Part shown: one piece after another, positions 24,115-33,889 of the stretch
How the letters are laid out: every line of letters begins with the position of its first letter
Position numbering within the stretch: the first letter of the stretch is position 1
Assembly: GCF_026344035.1 (NCBI RefSeq)
Contig: NZ_JAPKND010000005.1
Span: 62,001 to 126,000, forward strand
From: Alcaligenes endophyticus
Lineage (GTDB): Bacteria; Pseudomonadota; Gammaproteobacteria; Burkholderiales; Burkholderiaceae_B
Direction: 5' to 3'
Length of the DNA stretch: 64,000 nucleotides
Program-made: the position numbers and the translations under genes
The notes under the pieces: generated by a model
Database searches by the model: none
What the model saw: only the letters and a program-made list of their open reading frames with translations
What the model was told of the DNA's origin: nothing

Positions 24115-24972
24115 TCAGGGCTGTTGGAGACGGCGTTCTGCGGCCTCTAGGGTGTTGACCAATAGCATAGCAATAGTCATGGGGCCTACGCCACCGGGTA
24201 CCGGAGTGATGGCGCCCGCGACCGCCGCCGCGCTGTCGAACTCGACATCACCACATAGTTTGCCGTCGCTATTGCGGTTAATGCCTACGTCGATCACCAC
24301 CGCACCTGGTTTAATCATGTCGCCGGTCACGATGCCAGGGCGGCCTGTGGCCACCACGAGTACATCGGCTCGGCGTGTTTGGGCGGCAAGATCACGTGTT
24401 TTAGAGTTGCACAAGGTGACGGTGGCACCTGCGGCAAGTAACAACATGGCCATAGGCTTGCCCACTATATTGCTGGCTCCTACGACCACCGCCTCGGCAC
24501 CACGTAACTCAACCTGTTCGGATTCCAGCATTTTCATGACACCATAAGGTGTGCACGGACGGAATAAGGGTTGGCCTGTCATGAGTAGGCCTGCATTGCT
24601 AACGTGAAAACCGTCTACGTCTTTATCGGCAGCAATGGTTTCAATGACTTTGTGCTGATCAAGATGGGCGGGCAACGGTAATTGCACCAAAATGCCATGC
24701 ACCGTGTCATCCTGGTTCAGTTGATGGATCAGTGCCAGCAGATCGGTCTCAGAGGTGTCGCTGCTCAATCGTAGGACATCGGATTTGAAGCCAGCAGCCT
24801 CGCACGCTAGGGCTTTGTTTCGCACATAAACATGGGATGCAGGATCGTCGCCCACCAATACCACGGTGAGCCCAGGCTGTATGCTTTGTGCTTGTAAGGC
24901 TAGGACTCGCTGTGCGACCTCGTGACGGATTTTTGTGGCGAGTGCCTTGCCATCGATAATGCGAGCAGTCAT
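24115..24972 (-). CDS. folD: bifunctional methylenetetrahydrofolate dehydrogenase/cyclohydrolase
   Basis: FolD interconverts 5,10-methylene- and 10-formyl-tetrahydrofolate with NADP, feeding purine and formyl-Met synthesis. The 285-residue protein has the catalytic YVRNK motif ([16 protein letters not shown], with Lys near residue 56), [12 protein letters not shown], the NADP loop [13 protein letters not shown], and the C-terminal [16 protein letters not shown]. Its start touches the stop of the response-regulator gene with no gap, so it is in the same operon as the two-component system. Confidence 0.97.
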   Translation of the reverse strand: MTARIIDGKALATKIRHEVAQRVLALQAQSIQPGLTVVLVGDDPASHVYVRNKALACEAAGFKSDVLRLSSDTSETDLLALIHQLNQDDTVHGILVQLPLPAHLDQHKVIETIAADKDVDGFHVSNAGLLMTGQPLFRPCTPYGVMKMLESEQVELRGAEAVVVGASNIVGKPMAMLLLAAGATVTLCNSKTRDLAAQTRRADVLVVATGRPGIVTGDMIKPGAVVIDVGINRNSDGKLCGDVEFDSAAAVAGAITPVPGGVGPMTIAMLLVNTLEAAERRLQQP

Positions 24973-25596
24973 TTATGCTTCCTCGCCTTTTACTAGCGCG
25001 ATTTTCATTAGATCTGCGACGGTAGTGACTTCAAGTTTTTCCATGATATTGGCACGGTGTGCTTCGACGGTTTTAATACTGATGTTTAGATCACCAGCGA
25101 TCTGTTTGTTCAGACGACCCGCGACGATGCGCTCTAGGACTTGTTGTTCTCGTGCGGTGAGGCGGGCGAGGATTTCTTGTTGATCTTTTTGTGCCTGAGC
25201 ATGGCTGGCGCGTTCTTGGGCATGTTCCATCATGCGTGCCACAATCGTACGCAGGTCCGCTTCGTTAAACGGCTTTTCGAGGAAATCGATAGCCCCTTTT
25301 TTCATCGTGGTAACTGCCATTGGCACATCACCATGACCAGTTATGAAGACAATAGGAATAGGGGCTTTACGGGCAATGAGTGCCTCTTGCAGCTCTAGGC
25401 CGCTCATGCCAGGCATACGTACATCGACAATCAGTACTGCTAATTGGGTGGGGTCATAGACACCTAAGAACTCTTCGCCCGATGCAAAACAGCGTACTCG
25501 GTAGCCATTGGCCTCAAGTAGCCAGCGCAGTGAGTCGCGTACTGCTTCATCGTCGTCTACAACATAAATAATGCACGGCAATTGTTGGCTGGTCAT
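24973..25596 (-). CDS. FixJ-type two-component response regulator
   Basis: A 207-residue regulator. Receiver domain residues 1-125 has the acidic pocket VVDDDEAVRDS and phospho-acceptor Asp58 in LIVDVRMPGM, with Thr/Ser and Lys (FITGHGD, FLEKPF). A LuxR-type helix-turn-helix follows (residues about 140-205, LTAREQQVLERIVAGRLNKQ then IAGDLNISIKTVEAHRANI). Its start codon directly follows the kinase stop, with GGAG inside the kinase end, so the two are a cognate pair. The family binds promoters and controls respiration or carbon use; the adjacent PDH operon is the likely target. Confidence 0.92.
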   Translation of the reverse strand: MTSQQLPCIIYVVDDDEAVRDSLRWLLEANGYRVRCFASGEEFLGVYDPTQLAVLIVDVRMPGMSGLELQEALIARKAPIPIVFITGHGDVPMAVTTMKKGAIDFLEKPFNEADLRTIVARMMEHAQERASHAQAQKDQQEILARLTAREQQVLERIVAGRLNKQIAGDLNISIKTVEAHRANIMEKLEVTTVADLMKIALVKGEEA

Positions 25597-27378
25597 TTAA
25601 AGCATCTCCAGATTGTTATCGGGTGTCTCTGAGTTTTCACTTACTGCACAGGGTAGAGTAAAGCGGAAAATCGTTCCACCTTCGGGGTTTTCAGTGGCCC
25701 AGAGTCTCCCATGATGGGACTCTATAATGGTGCGACAGATGTTCAGACCCATGCCTAAACCTTCTGACTTCGTACTATAAAACGGTTCAAATAAGCGTTC
25801 AGGGTTTTGTAAACCGTGACCGCGGTCGATGACAGCCAGTTCGAGCAGGTTGTCTTGCCGAGTGACTACTACATGTAATACATGATACTGGCTTGCCTCC
25901 ATGGCTTCTACCCCATTTTTAAGCAGGTTCAATAATACCTGCTCTATGAGTATCGGGTCAGCAATTACGTCCGGTAGTGGATCAGGCAGTACAAGATCAA
26001 TGTCAATTTGGCGTTTGCGGGCATCGATATCGGCAAAGCTGACGGCGTTCTCTATGATGCCCATCATCTTGACTTGCTGGCGTCGGGGTTCGCTGCGTTT
26101 GACGAATTCACGGATGCGACTGATGATTTTTCCTGCTCGCTCGGCCTGTTGAGAGGCTTTCTCAAGGGCGGATAAAAGGGATTCTGGGTTATAGCGCCCT
26201 GACTTAAGCATGGCAACGGCGCCCATGCTGTAGTTGCTAATAGCTGTTAGGGGTTGGTTTAGTTCGTGCGCCAGAGAAGACGCCATCTCACCCATGGTGG
26301 TTAAACGGCTAGTCAGTTGAACTTTTTCCTGTTGTACACGAGACAGTTCTTCATGTTTGCGACGTTCTGTAATGTCGCGTGCCACTTGCAAACGAACTCG
26401 GCGACCATCGGTCCAGGCCAGCATGCGATGATGGACTTCAAACCAACGCTGCGCGGATTCGGCGAAAATCTCTACCGTTTCGTCCGTAAAACGCCCTAAG
26501 CGCCCTCCCTGTAGTTCTTCGTGGCCATTCGATTGAGCCCCGAAAAATCGTCTGTACGTGCGATTGGCAAACAGTAGCTCAAGCCCGTCACTGGTATCGG
26601 CGACGACAGAAATGGCATCGTCTAGCCCCTCAAGGACGGTCATGAAGCGCTCGTGTGCGGCCGTTAAGGCTTCACGAATGCGCTTAGGCTCAGTAATGTC
26701 CGTCATTGAGGTCATCCAGCCAATTTGAACCCCGTTGGGGTCACGCAGGGGGGAGACATACATACGTGAAGTAAAGCGCGATCCATCGCGTCGTTGCGCT
26801 TCTACTTCAAGCCCGCTACTGGGTGTGCGGCCCGATAGCAGCAGATCTAGAGTGTCTTGATGTTGTTGATGGCGTCCCGGCAGCCAATAAGGAAAGGGCG
26901 CCGTCCGACCAACAAGATCGGCCTCGTTCCAGCCTATCATGCGGCAGAAGGCCGGGTTCACATAGGCAATCCGACCATGCATATCAAAAACACGCATGCC
27001 GGTAGACATGGAGTTTTCCATGGCACGTCTAAAACCTGTCTCGGCGATCAGGGCCGCTTCAGCACGGGTGCGAAAGCGTGTGTAGCGCCATAAGGCCAGC
27101 AAACTGACCACAATGACTAACGATAATGCGATGATCACCATCATCAGGCGTTGTTGACGTGTTTCTTGGTCGATCGTTACAAACATGACGCTGTCGTTTT
27201 GCAACCGTTGCAACCAGATAAACACGCCCATCACGCAGAGGTACAAAAACAGTACCAGCACTGGGGTGAGCCAATACAAGCCACGTTTATTATGTGTTGC
27301 TTGTTCGTAAAAGGTAGTAGGAATCAGGGACTTTTTAGAATGGTTAGCCATAGCTGCAAACTCGTATAGAGTTGGCAT
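25597..27378 (-). CDS. PAS-domain sensor histidine kinase (FixL/DctB-like)
   Basis: A 593-residue membrane kinase if ATG 27378 is used; ATG 27351 (MANHSKKSLIP) is an equal or better choice, as neither has a clear ribosome site. Two membrane helices (about residues 36-57 and 78-100) bracket a very short periplasmic loop. Two PAS domains follow (about 120-235, FRRAMENSMSTGMRVFD..., and 245-340). The phospho-acceptor is His371 in SLAHELNQPLTAI, then a HATPase domain with LLNLLKNGVEAM and GLGMGLNICRTIIE. There is no heme-ligand motif I can identify, so oxygen sensing is not shown. It is divergent from aceE. Confidence 0.9.
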   Translation of the reverse strand: MPTLYEFAAMANHSKKSLIPTTFYEQATHNKRGLYWLTPVLVLFLYLCVMGVFIWLQRLQNDSVMFVTIDQETRQQRLMMVIIALSLVIVVSLLALWRYTRFRTRAEAALIAETGFRRAMENSMSTGMRVFDMHGRIAYVNPAFCRMIGWNEADLVGRTAPFPYWLPGRHQQHQDTLDLLLSGRTPSSGLEVEAQRRDGSRFTSRMYVSPLRDPNGVQIGWMTSMTDITEPKRIREALTAAHERFMTVLEGLDDAISVVADTSDGLELLFANRTYRRFFGAQSNGHEELQGGRLGRFTDETVEIFAESAQRWFEVHHRMLAWTDGRRVRLQVARDITERRKHEELSRVQQEKVQLTSRLTTMGEMASSLAHELNQPLTAISNYSMGAVAMLKSGRYNPESLLSALEKASQQAERAGKIISRIREFVKRSEPRRQQVKMMGIIENAVSFADIDARKRQIDIDLVLPDPLPDVIADPILIEQVLLNLLKNGVEAMEASQYHVLHVVVTRQDNLLELAVIDRGHGLQNPERLFEPFYSTKSEGLGMGLNICRTIIESHHGRLWATENPEGGTIFRFTLPCAVSENSETPDNNLEML

Positions 27379-27445
27379 TGTAAGCGTTATTTTGGGGTGC
27401 GAAATTCCACATTATAAAAAGCTTTACCATAAAATGAAATTTTAC

Positions 27446-27474
27446 TTGAGCGTTTTGCCGTTCTTACCTAGAAT
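27446..27474 (+). promoter_or_regulatory. candidate sigma-70 promoter of the PDH operon
   Basis: TTGAGC (27446-27451) and TAGAAT (27469-27474) are 17 bases apart, the optimal spacer, about 120 bases upstream of the aceE start. The untranslated leader that follows contains no obvious terminator. Confidence 0.55.
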
Positions 27475-27604
27475 GGGGCTGTAGCAGGCATAACCCGCCC
27501 AGCACGTACTCGGTTCGTAGTTAGGAGCTTCCAAGGATAGCCTTATAAAACAAGGTTGCCGAGCAGAGAAGTCCGGACTCATTTCCTATACACGGAGACA
27601 CTAT

Positions 27605-30313
27605 ATGTCCTCACAACAAGACAGTAGTTCGGCCCAAGTCGATCAAGACCAAGCCTTAGAAACACAAGAATGGCTAGAGGCCCTAGAGGCCGTTGTTGAT
27701 CGCGAAGGTCCAGATCGCGCCCATGAGATTCTCGAAAAGTTAGTGGATCTAGCTCGTCGCTCAGGCGCTCATATCCCTTTCTCGCCGAATACGGCTTATG
27801 TCAACACCATTCCTCCCGGCCTAGAACCCCCCCATCCTGGCAATCTCGAAATCGAAGAACGTATTCGTTCCTTCATTCGCTGGAATGCCATGGCGATGGT
27901 TGTTCGTGCTAACCGTGAGACGCCTCCTGATGGGGGCGGTTTGGGTGGGCACATCGCCTCATTTGCTTCCTTGGCAACCATGATAGGTTGCGGGCAGAAC
28001 CATTTCTGGCACGCAGAAACCGAGGATCACGGTGGTGACATGGTGTTTTTCCAAGGTCACTCATCTCCTGGTGTGTACGCTCGTGCTTTCATGGAAGGTC
28101 GTTTAACTGAAGATCAAATGGATAACTTCCGTCAGGAAGTCGATGGTCACGGTTTACCTTCCTACCCGCATCCTAAGTTGATGCCCGAGTTCTGGCAGTT
28201 CCCGACGGTATCCATGGGACTGGGGCCGCTGATGGCTATTTATCAGGCGCGTTTTCTAAAATACTTGCATGCTCGTGGTATTGCCGACACCTCCGGCCGT
28301 AAAGTCTGGGTATTCCTGGGCGACGGTGAAATGGACGAACCTGAGTCTTTAGGGGCGATTGGTTTAGCGGCTCGAGAGAAACTCGATAATCTGATTTTTA
28401 TTGTTAACTGCAACTTACAACGTCTGGATGGCCCAGTACGGGGTAACGGCAAAATTATTCAAGAACTGGAAGGCACCTTCCGTGGTGCGGGCTGGAACGT
28501 TCTAAAATTGATTTGGGGCGGATACTGGGATCCGTTGTTGGCCCGCGATAAAGAAGGTATCTTGCGCCGCGTGATGGAAGAAACCATCGACGGTGAGTAC
28601 CAAGCTTATAAAGCGAACGATGGTGCTTATGTGCGCGAACACTTCTTTGGCAAGCACCCGAAACTGCTGGAAATGGTCAGCCGCATGAGCGATGACGATA
28701 TCTGGCGTTTGAATCGTGGTGGCCACGATCCCAATAAAGTATTTGCTGCCTTTGATGCTGCGAGCAAGCACGAGGGTCAGCCTACCGTTATTCTGGCAAA
28801 AACGATTAAAGGGTACGGCATGGGCCATGTAGGCCAAGCGAAAAACCCGTCGCATCAGCAAAAAAGCCTAGACTTGGATGCAGTGCGAGAATTCCGTGAT
28901 CGTTTTAACATCCCCGTGGCGGATGATAAGCTGGAAGAGTTGCCTTACTATGTGCCGGCAGAAGACTCGCCGGTCATGAAGTACCTACACGAGCGTCGTA
29001 AGGCATTGGGCGGTTACCTGCCTAAGCGCAGACAGCGTGCTGATGAGCAGTTGGTGGTGCCTAGCCTAGAGGCTTTTAAAGCTATCCTAGAGCCTACCGC
29101 CGAAGGTCGTGAAATATCTACTACTCAGGCGTTCGTACGTTTCTTGAATCAATTGTTGCGTGATAAGCAAGTAGGCCCACGTGTCGTGCCTATTTTGGCT
29201 GATGAGTCCCGCACTTTTGGTATGGAAGGCTTGTTCCGTCAGATTGGTATCTACGCACCTGAAGGCCAAAAATACACGCCGGTTGATAAAGACCAGGTCA
29301 TGTATTACCGCGAAACCGCCGATGGTCAATTGTTGCAAGAAGGTATTAACGAGCAAGGCGCATTTAGCTCTTGGATTGCTGCTGCTACGTCATACTCCAA
29401 TAGCAACCGCATCATGATTCCATTCTTTATTTATTACTCTATGTTTGGCTTCCAGCGCTTTGGCGACTTGGCGTGGGCAGCGGGTGATATGAAGGCACGT
29501 GGATTCGTGTTGGGTGGTACGGCTGGCCGTACAACCTTAAACGGTGAAGGTTTGCAGCACGAGGATGGTCATAGTCATATTCAATCCTCCTTAATTCCTA
29601 ATTGCATTTCATATGATCCTACTTTTGCTCATGAAGTGGCGGTGATTTTGCAAAGCGGCTTGAAACGCATGGTGGAAAATCAGGAAGATGTATATTTCTA
29701 CGTCACACTGATGAACGAAAACTATGCTCAGCCTGGTTTGGTGGATGGTGATCAAGAGGGTATCTTACGTGGGATGTATAAGTTCAAATCAGTGGGCGAA
29801 GGCAATGACTTGCGCGTTCAACTGATGGGCTCTGGAACCATTTTGCGTGAAGTGATTGCGGCACAGGAACTGCTGGAAAAAGACTGGAACATCGGCTCTG
29901 ATGTGTGGAGCGTCACCAGCTTTACCGAATTACGTCGTAACGGCTTGGATTGTGAGCGTTTTGCGCTGTTGAACCCAGAAGCTAGCGATGCGCCCGTGGC
30001 ATACGTTACTGAAAAACTCAACGGCACACAGGGCCCAATCGTCGTCTCCACTGACTACGTGAAGTCCTTCGGTGACCAAATTCGTCCGTTTGTACCCGCA
30101 GGCCGTACATTAAAAGTGTTAGGCACAGATGGCTTTGGCCGTTCTGACTTCCGTTCCAAGCTGCGTGAGCACTTTGAGGTGAATCGTCATTTCGTCGTCT
30201 TGGCTGCGTTGCGCGGTCTGGCTGAGGAAGGCAAGCTGCCCATGAGTAAAGTGTCTGAGGCAATCGCCAAGTACGGTATCAACCCGAATAAAGCTAACCC
30301 GCAGTACGCGTAA
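27605..30313 (+). CDS. aceE: pyruvate dehydrogenase E1 component, homodimeric type
   Basis: AceE decarboxylates pyruvate with thiamine diphosphate and passes the acetyl group to E2. At 902 residues it is the single-chain form of gamma/betaproteobacteria. Signatures are GLGGHIASFASLATMIGCGQ (about residues 120-140), the ThDP motif GDGEMDEPES...NCNLQRLDGPVRGN (about 240-285) and GLQHEDGHSHI near 645. GGAG is seven bases before the ATG. It begins the three-gene operon aceE-aceF-lpdA, with only 10 bases to aceF. Confidence 0.97.
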   Translation: MSSQQDSSSAQVDQDQALETQEWLEALEAVVDREGPDRAHEILEKLVDLARRSGAHIPFSPNTAYVNTIPPGLEPPHPGNLEIEERIRSFIRWNAMAMVVRANRETPPDGGGLGGHIASFASLATMIGCGQNHFWHAETEDHGGDMVFFQGHSSPGVYARAFMEGRLTEDQMDNFRQEVDGHGLPSYPHPKLMPEFWQFPTVSMGLGPLMAIYQARFLKYLHARGIADTSGRKVWVFLGDGEMDEPESLGAIGLAAREKLDNLIFIVNCNLQRLDGPVRGNGKIIQELEGTFRGAGWNVLKLIWGGYWDPLLARDKEGILRRVMEETIDGEYQAYKANDGAYVREHFFGKHPKLLEMVSRMSDDDIWRLNRGGHDPNKVFAAFDAASKHEGQPTVILAKTIKGYGMGHVGQAKNPSHQQKSLDLDAVREFRDRFNIPVADDKLEELPYYVPAEDSPVMKYLHERRKALGGYLPKRRQRADEQLVVPSLEAFKAILEPTAEGREISTTQAFVRFLNQLLRDKQVGPRVVPILADESRTFGMEGLFRQIGIYAPEGQKYTPVDKDQVMYYRETADGQLLQEGINEQGAFSSWIAAATSYSNSNRIMIPFFIYYSMFGFQRFGDLAWAAGDMKARGFVLGGTAGRTTLNGEGLQHEDGHSHIQSSLIPNCISYDPTFAHEVAVILQSGLKRMVENQEDVYFYVTLMNENYAQPGLVDGDQEGILRGMYKFKSVGEGNDLRVQLMGSGTILREVIAAQELLEKDWNIGSDVWSVTSFTELRRNGLDCERFALLNPEASDAPVAYVTEKLNGTQGPIVVSTDYVKSFGDQIRPFVPAGRTLKVLGTDGFGRSDFRSKLREHFEVNRHFVVLAALRGLAEEGKLPMSKVSEAIAKYGINPNKANPQYA

Positions 30314-30323
30314 GGGACTGATC

Positions 30324-32027
30324 ATGAGTAATATTATTGAAGTCAATATTCCAGATATCGGCGCGGACGACGAGGTCGACGTAATTGAAATTCTGGTCAG
30401 TGAAGGCGATACCATTGAGGTTGAGCAAAGTCTCATCACCGTAGAGTCCGATAAGGCCTCTATGGAAATCCCTTCATCGCATGCAGGCGTTGTAAAAAGT
30501 ATCAAGGTTAAGTTGGGCGATAAGGTCAAAGAAGGCTCTCTGGTTCTAGAGTTGGAGGCCGCCGAGCAAGCTGCCCCCGCCGCTCAACCTAAGGCCGAGA
30601 CTACGGCCGATGAGCCCGTGGCGGCATCTAAAGACGACGCTAAGGGCGAAGCACAACCTCCAGCGGCAGCGCCTCAAACGCCGGTCTCTGAGTCCGTGCA
30701 AACCGTTCATGTACCGGATATCGGCGATGCAGCGGATGTAGATGTGATTGAAGTGATGGTGGCGGTTGGCGACACGATCGATGTCGACCAAAGCCTCATT
30801 ACCTTGGAAACAGACAAAGCGTCGATGGAAGTGCCTTCCTCACATGCTGGGGTAGTAACCGCCATTAACGTGAAAGTTGGCGATAAAGTAAGCCAAGGCT
30901 CAGCCATACTAGAAGTGCGCACGGCGGCAGCTCCAGCTGCCGCCAATCAGCAGCCTGCAGTCAGTCAGCCAGCAGCCAGTCAGCCAGCAGCCGCTCCGGC
31001 TCCAGCCCCAACTGCGCGCGCAGAGTCTGCTCCGGCAACGGTGCCCGGCGTGGCGAATCGCGTTTCGCCTACGGCAGCCTATGCTGACAGCGAAGTAGCT
31101 TTGCGTAACCTGCCGCATGCCTCTCCCAGTGTGCGTAAGTTCGCGCGCGAATTAGGTGTGGATCTAGAAAAAGTCCATGGGTCGGGCAACAAAGGACGTA
31201 TTACCGCGGATGACGTGCGTGGCTTTGTTAAGCAAGCTCTAGCAGGTGGTGCGGCGCCCATAACGGCTGCAGGTACAGCCGCGCAAGTGGGTGGCCTAGA
31301 TGTATTGGCTTGGCCTAAAGTAGACTTTAGTAAGTTTGGGCCTGTTGAAACTCAAGCCTTGTCACGCATCAAGAAGATATCTGGGGCTAACTTACATCGC
31401 AATTGGGTCATGATCCCTCATGTTACCAATAACGATCTGGCTGACATCACTTCTCTAGAGGCTTTCCGCAAGCAAATTAACGAAGAGGGAAAAAAAGAGG
31501 GCGTGCGCATGACGATGCTGGCCTTCTTGATTAAAGCGGTAGTTGCTGCGTTGAAGAAGTTTCCTGAGTTCAACGCCTCTTTGGATGGCGATAACTTAGT
31601 CTTGAAGCAATACTACAACGTAGGTTTTGCTGCGGATACACCTAATGGTCTGGTGGTCCCGGTCATCCGTGACGCAGACAAAAAAGGTGTGTTGGAAATT
31701 GCACGCGAAACAGGTGAACTGGCGGCCGCAGCACGAGATGGCAAATTGTCTGCGGCGCAGATGCAAGGTGGGTGTTTTACCATCTCGTCCTTAGGTGGTA
31801 TTGGTGGTACCGACTTTACCCCTATCATCAATGCGCCTGAGGTAGCTATCCTAGGTGTGTCTCGCTCTTCTATTCAGCCTGTATGGGACGGCAAAGAGTT
31901 CGAGCCTCGCTTGATGTTGCCCTTGTCGTTATCGTATGACCATCGTGTCATTGATGGTGCAGCCGCCGCTCGCTTCAATGCTTTCTTGGCGTCGACGCTC
32001 GCTGACTTCCGTCGCATCATACTGTAA
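30324..32027 (+). CDS. aceF: pyruvate dehydrogenase E2, dihydrolipoamide acetyltransferase
   Basis: A 567-residue core enzyme. It has two lipoyl domains, with lipoylated Lys44 (VESDKASME) and Lys165 (LETDKASME), each joined by Ala/Pro-rich linkers (one is an alternating QPAASQPAAAPAPAPT). The peripheral-subunit-binding domain is about residues 255-295 (SPSVRKFARELGVDLEKVHG), and the catalytic domain ends with YDHRVIDGAAAARF, carrying the His and Asp of HxxxDG. Two lipoyl domains rather than three (as in E. coli) is common in betaproteobacteria. Confidence 0.97.
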   Translation: MSNIIEVNIPDIGADDEVDVIEILVSEGDTIEVEQSLITVESDKASMEIPSSHAGVVKSIKVKLGDKVKEGSLVLELEAAEQAAPAAQPKAETTADEPVAASKDDAKGEAQPPAAAPQTPVSESVQTVHVPDIGDAADVDVIEVMVAVGDTIDVDQSLITLETDKASMEVPSSHAGVVTAINVKVGDKVSQGSAILEVRTAAAPAAANQQPAVSQPAASQPAAAPAPAPTARAESAPATVPGVANRVSPTAAYADSEVALRNLPHASPSVRKFARELGVDLEKVHGSGNKGRITADDVRGFVKQALAGGAAPITAAGTAAQVGGLDVLAWPKVDFSKFGPVETQALSRIKKISGANLHRNWVMIPHVTNNDLADITSLEAFRKQINEEGKKEGVRMTMLAFLIKAVVAALKKFPEFNASLDGDNLVLKQYYNVGFAADTPNGLVVPVIRDADKKGVLEIARETGELAAAARDGKLSAAQMQGGCFTISSLGGIGGTDFTPIINAPEVAILGVSRSSIQPVWDGKEFEPRLMLPLSLSYDHRVIDGAAAARFNAFLASTLADFRRIIL

Positions 32028-32036
32028 GGGGGCAAG

Positions 32037-33800
32037 ATGAGTTTGATAGAACTGAGCGTACCTGATATTGGTGATATCACTGACGTAGAGGTCATCGAGG
32101 TGCTGGTGCAGGTGGGCGATACCATCTCTGCCGAGCAAAGCCTGATTACCGTAGAGTCCGATAAAGCTTCCATGGAAATCCCCGCCGAAAAAGCGGGTGT
32201 GGTCAAAGAGCTGTTGGTTAAACTGGGCGACAAAGTTTCCCAAGGCACACCCATCCTTAAACTAGAGGAAGCCGCCTCGGCAGCTCCTGCAACCAAGAAG
32301 GCGGCTGCACCGGTCGCAGCTGCTGCGCCTGTCGCTGCACCCGCCGCCGCGCCGGCGCCTGTTGCTGCGACACACAGCGGTGCCGCCGACGACAGTTATG
32401 ATGTGGTGGTGTTAGGCGCTGGCCCAGGCGGCTATAACGCAGCTTTCCGTGCTGCAGACTTAGGTTTGAAGGTAGCCCTGGTCGAGCGTTACAGTACATT
32501 GGGCGGCGTGTGTTTGAACGTTGGGTGTATCCCATCCAAAGCCTTGCTGCACACCGTGGCTGTGTTGGAAGAAGCCAAAAGTCTGGCCACTCATGGCATT
32601 AAGTTTGCAGAACCTGAACTTGATATAGATGCTTTGCGTGCCTATAAGGACAAGGTGATTGGCAAACTTACGGGCGGCTTGGCGGGTATGGCTAAAGGTC
32701 GTAAAGTGACGGTTATTCAAGGAAATGGTTATTTTCTTGATCCTAACCATCTGGAAGTGACCGCTGCCGAGGGTAAAAAGCAGGTGGTAAAGTTTGGCTC
32801 AGCCATTATTGCAGCCGGTAGCCAATCGGTAAAACTTCCTTTTCTACCCGAAGATCCCCGTGTGGTTGACTCCACCGGCGCACTCGAATTGAAATCAGTG
32901 CCTAAGCGTATGTTGATTGTGGGCGGCGGTATTATCGGCCTAGAAATGGGCACGGTGTACTCTGCTCTGGGTGCCCGGCTAGACGTGGTTGAAATGCAAT
33001 CGGGTCTGATGCCCGGTGCCGACCGCGACTTGGTCAAAGTATGGGAAAAACAGAACAAGCATCGGTTTGACCACATGATGCTTGATACCCGTACTGTGGG
33101 CGCGGAGGCGCGGGAAGATGGTATTTGGGTGACTTTTGAAGGGAAAAATGCGCCAGCCGAACCACAGTGTTATGACTTGGTCTTGCAGGCCGTAGGGCGC
33201 TCACCTAACGGCAAGAAGCTAGGCGCTGAAAATGCCGGTGTGCAGGTGACCGAGCGCGGCTTTATCGACGTTGATGCTCAGCAACGTACCAATGTGCCGC
33301 ATATTTATGCCATTGGCGACATTGTGGGCCAGCCTATGCTGGCACACAAGGCCGAGCATGAGGCACATGTGGCAGCCGAGGTCATCGCTGGCGAAAAGGC
33401 TTATTTCGACGCTCGCGTGATTCCTTCAGTGGCTTACACTGATCCGGAAATTGCTTGGGTGGGTCTGACCGAGGACCAAGCCAAGAAAGACGGTATCAAG
33501 GTAGAGAAAGGGGTCTTCCCTTGGGCTGCTTCCGGACGAGCGATCGCTAACAATCGTGATGAAGGTTTCAGTAAGGTATTGTTCGATGCTGATACTAAAC
33601 GGATTGTGGGTGGGGGTATAGTAGGCACGAACGCCGGTGAGTTAATCGGCGAATTGTGCCTTGCTATAGAAATGGGTGCTGATGCGGTTGATATGGCAAA
33701 AACCATTCATCCACATCCCACTTTATGCGAATCGGTAGGTAAGGCAGCAGCCGTGGCAGAAGGCACATGTACCGACTTGCCTGCGGCACGCAAACGCTAA
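32037..33800 (+). CDS. lpdA: dihydrolipoyl dehydrogenase (E3) with N-terminal lipoyl domain
   Basis: A 587-residue flavoprotein that reoxidises E2 lipoyl groups with NAD. Residues 1-75 are an extra lipoyl domain with Lys43 in VESDKASME, then an Ala/Pro linker (about 80-118). The E3 core starts at [17 protein letters not shown], with the redox disulfide in [16 protein letters not shown], the NAD motif [24 protein letters not shown] loop [12 protein letters not shown] and the catalytic [13 protein letters not shown]. Lipoyl-E3 fusion is known in Neisseria and Alcaligenaceae. It closes the operon before a strong terminator. Confidence 0.97.
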   Translation: MSLIELSVPDIGDITDVEVIEVLVQVGDTISAEQSLITVESDKASMEIPAEKAGVVKELLVKLGDKVSQGTPILKLEEAASAAPATKKAAAPVAAAAPVAAPAAAPAPVAATHSGAADDSYDVVVLGAGPGGYNAAFRAADLGLKVALVERYSTLGGVCLNVGCIPSKALLHTVAVLEEAKSLATHGIKFAEPELDIDALRAYKDKVIGKLTGGLAGMAKGRKVTVIQGNGYFLDPNHLEVTAAEGKKQVVKFGSAIIAAGSQSVKLPFLPEDPRVVDSTGALELKSVPKRMLIVGGGIIGLEMGTVYSALGARLDVVEMQSGLMPGADRDLVKVWEKQNKHRFDHMMLDTRTVGAEAREDGIWVTFEGKNAPAEPQCYDLVLQAVGRSPNGKKLGAENAGVQVTERGFIDVDAQQRTNVPHIYAIGDIVGQPMLAHKAEHEAHVAAEVIAGEKAYFDARVIPSVAYTDPEIAWVGLTEDQAKKDGIKVEKGVFPWAASGRAIANNRDEGFSKVLFDADTKRIVGGGIVGTNAGELIGELCLAIEMGADAVDMAKTIHPHPTLCESVGKAAAVAEGTCTDLPAARKR

Positions 33801-33840
33801 GCTGACGCGTCTATTTAGCTGAGTCTACGCTCAGAAACAG

Positions 33841-33880
33841 CGGCAGGTGCTATCATCAGCGCCTGCCGTTTTATTTTTTT
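33841..33880 (+). terminator. strong terminator of the PDH operon
   Basis: CGGCAGGTGCT (33841-33851) pairs with AGCGCCTGCCG (33858-33868), one G-T pair, six-base loop, followed by TTTTATTTTTTT. The folC start is only nine bases after the T-run. Confidence 0.92.
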
Positions 33881-33889
33881 CATCGTTTT

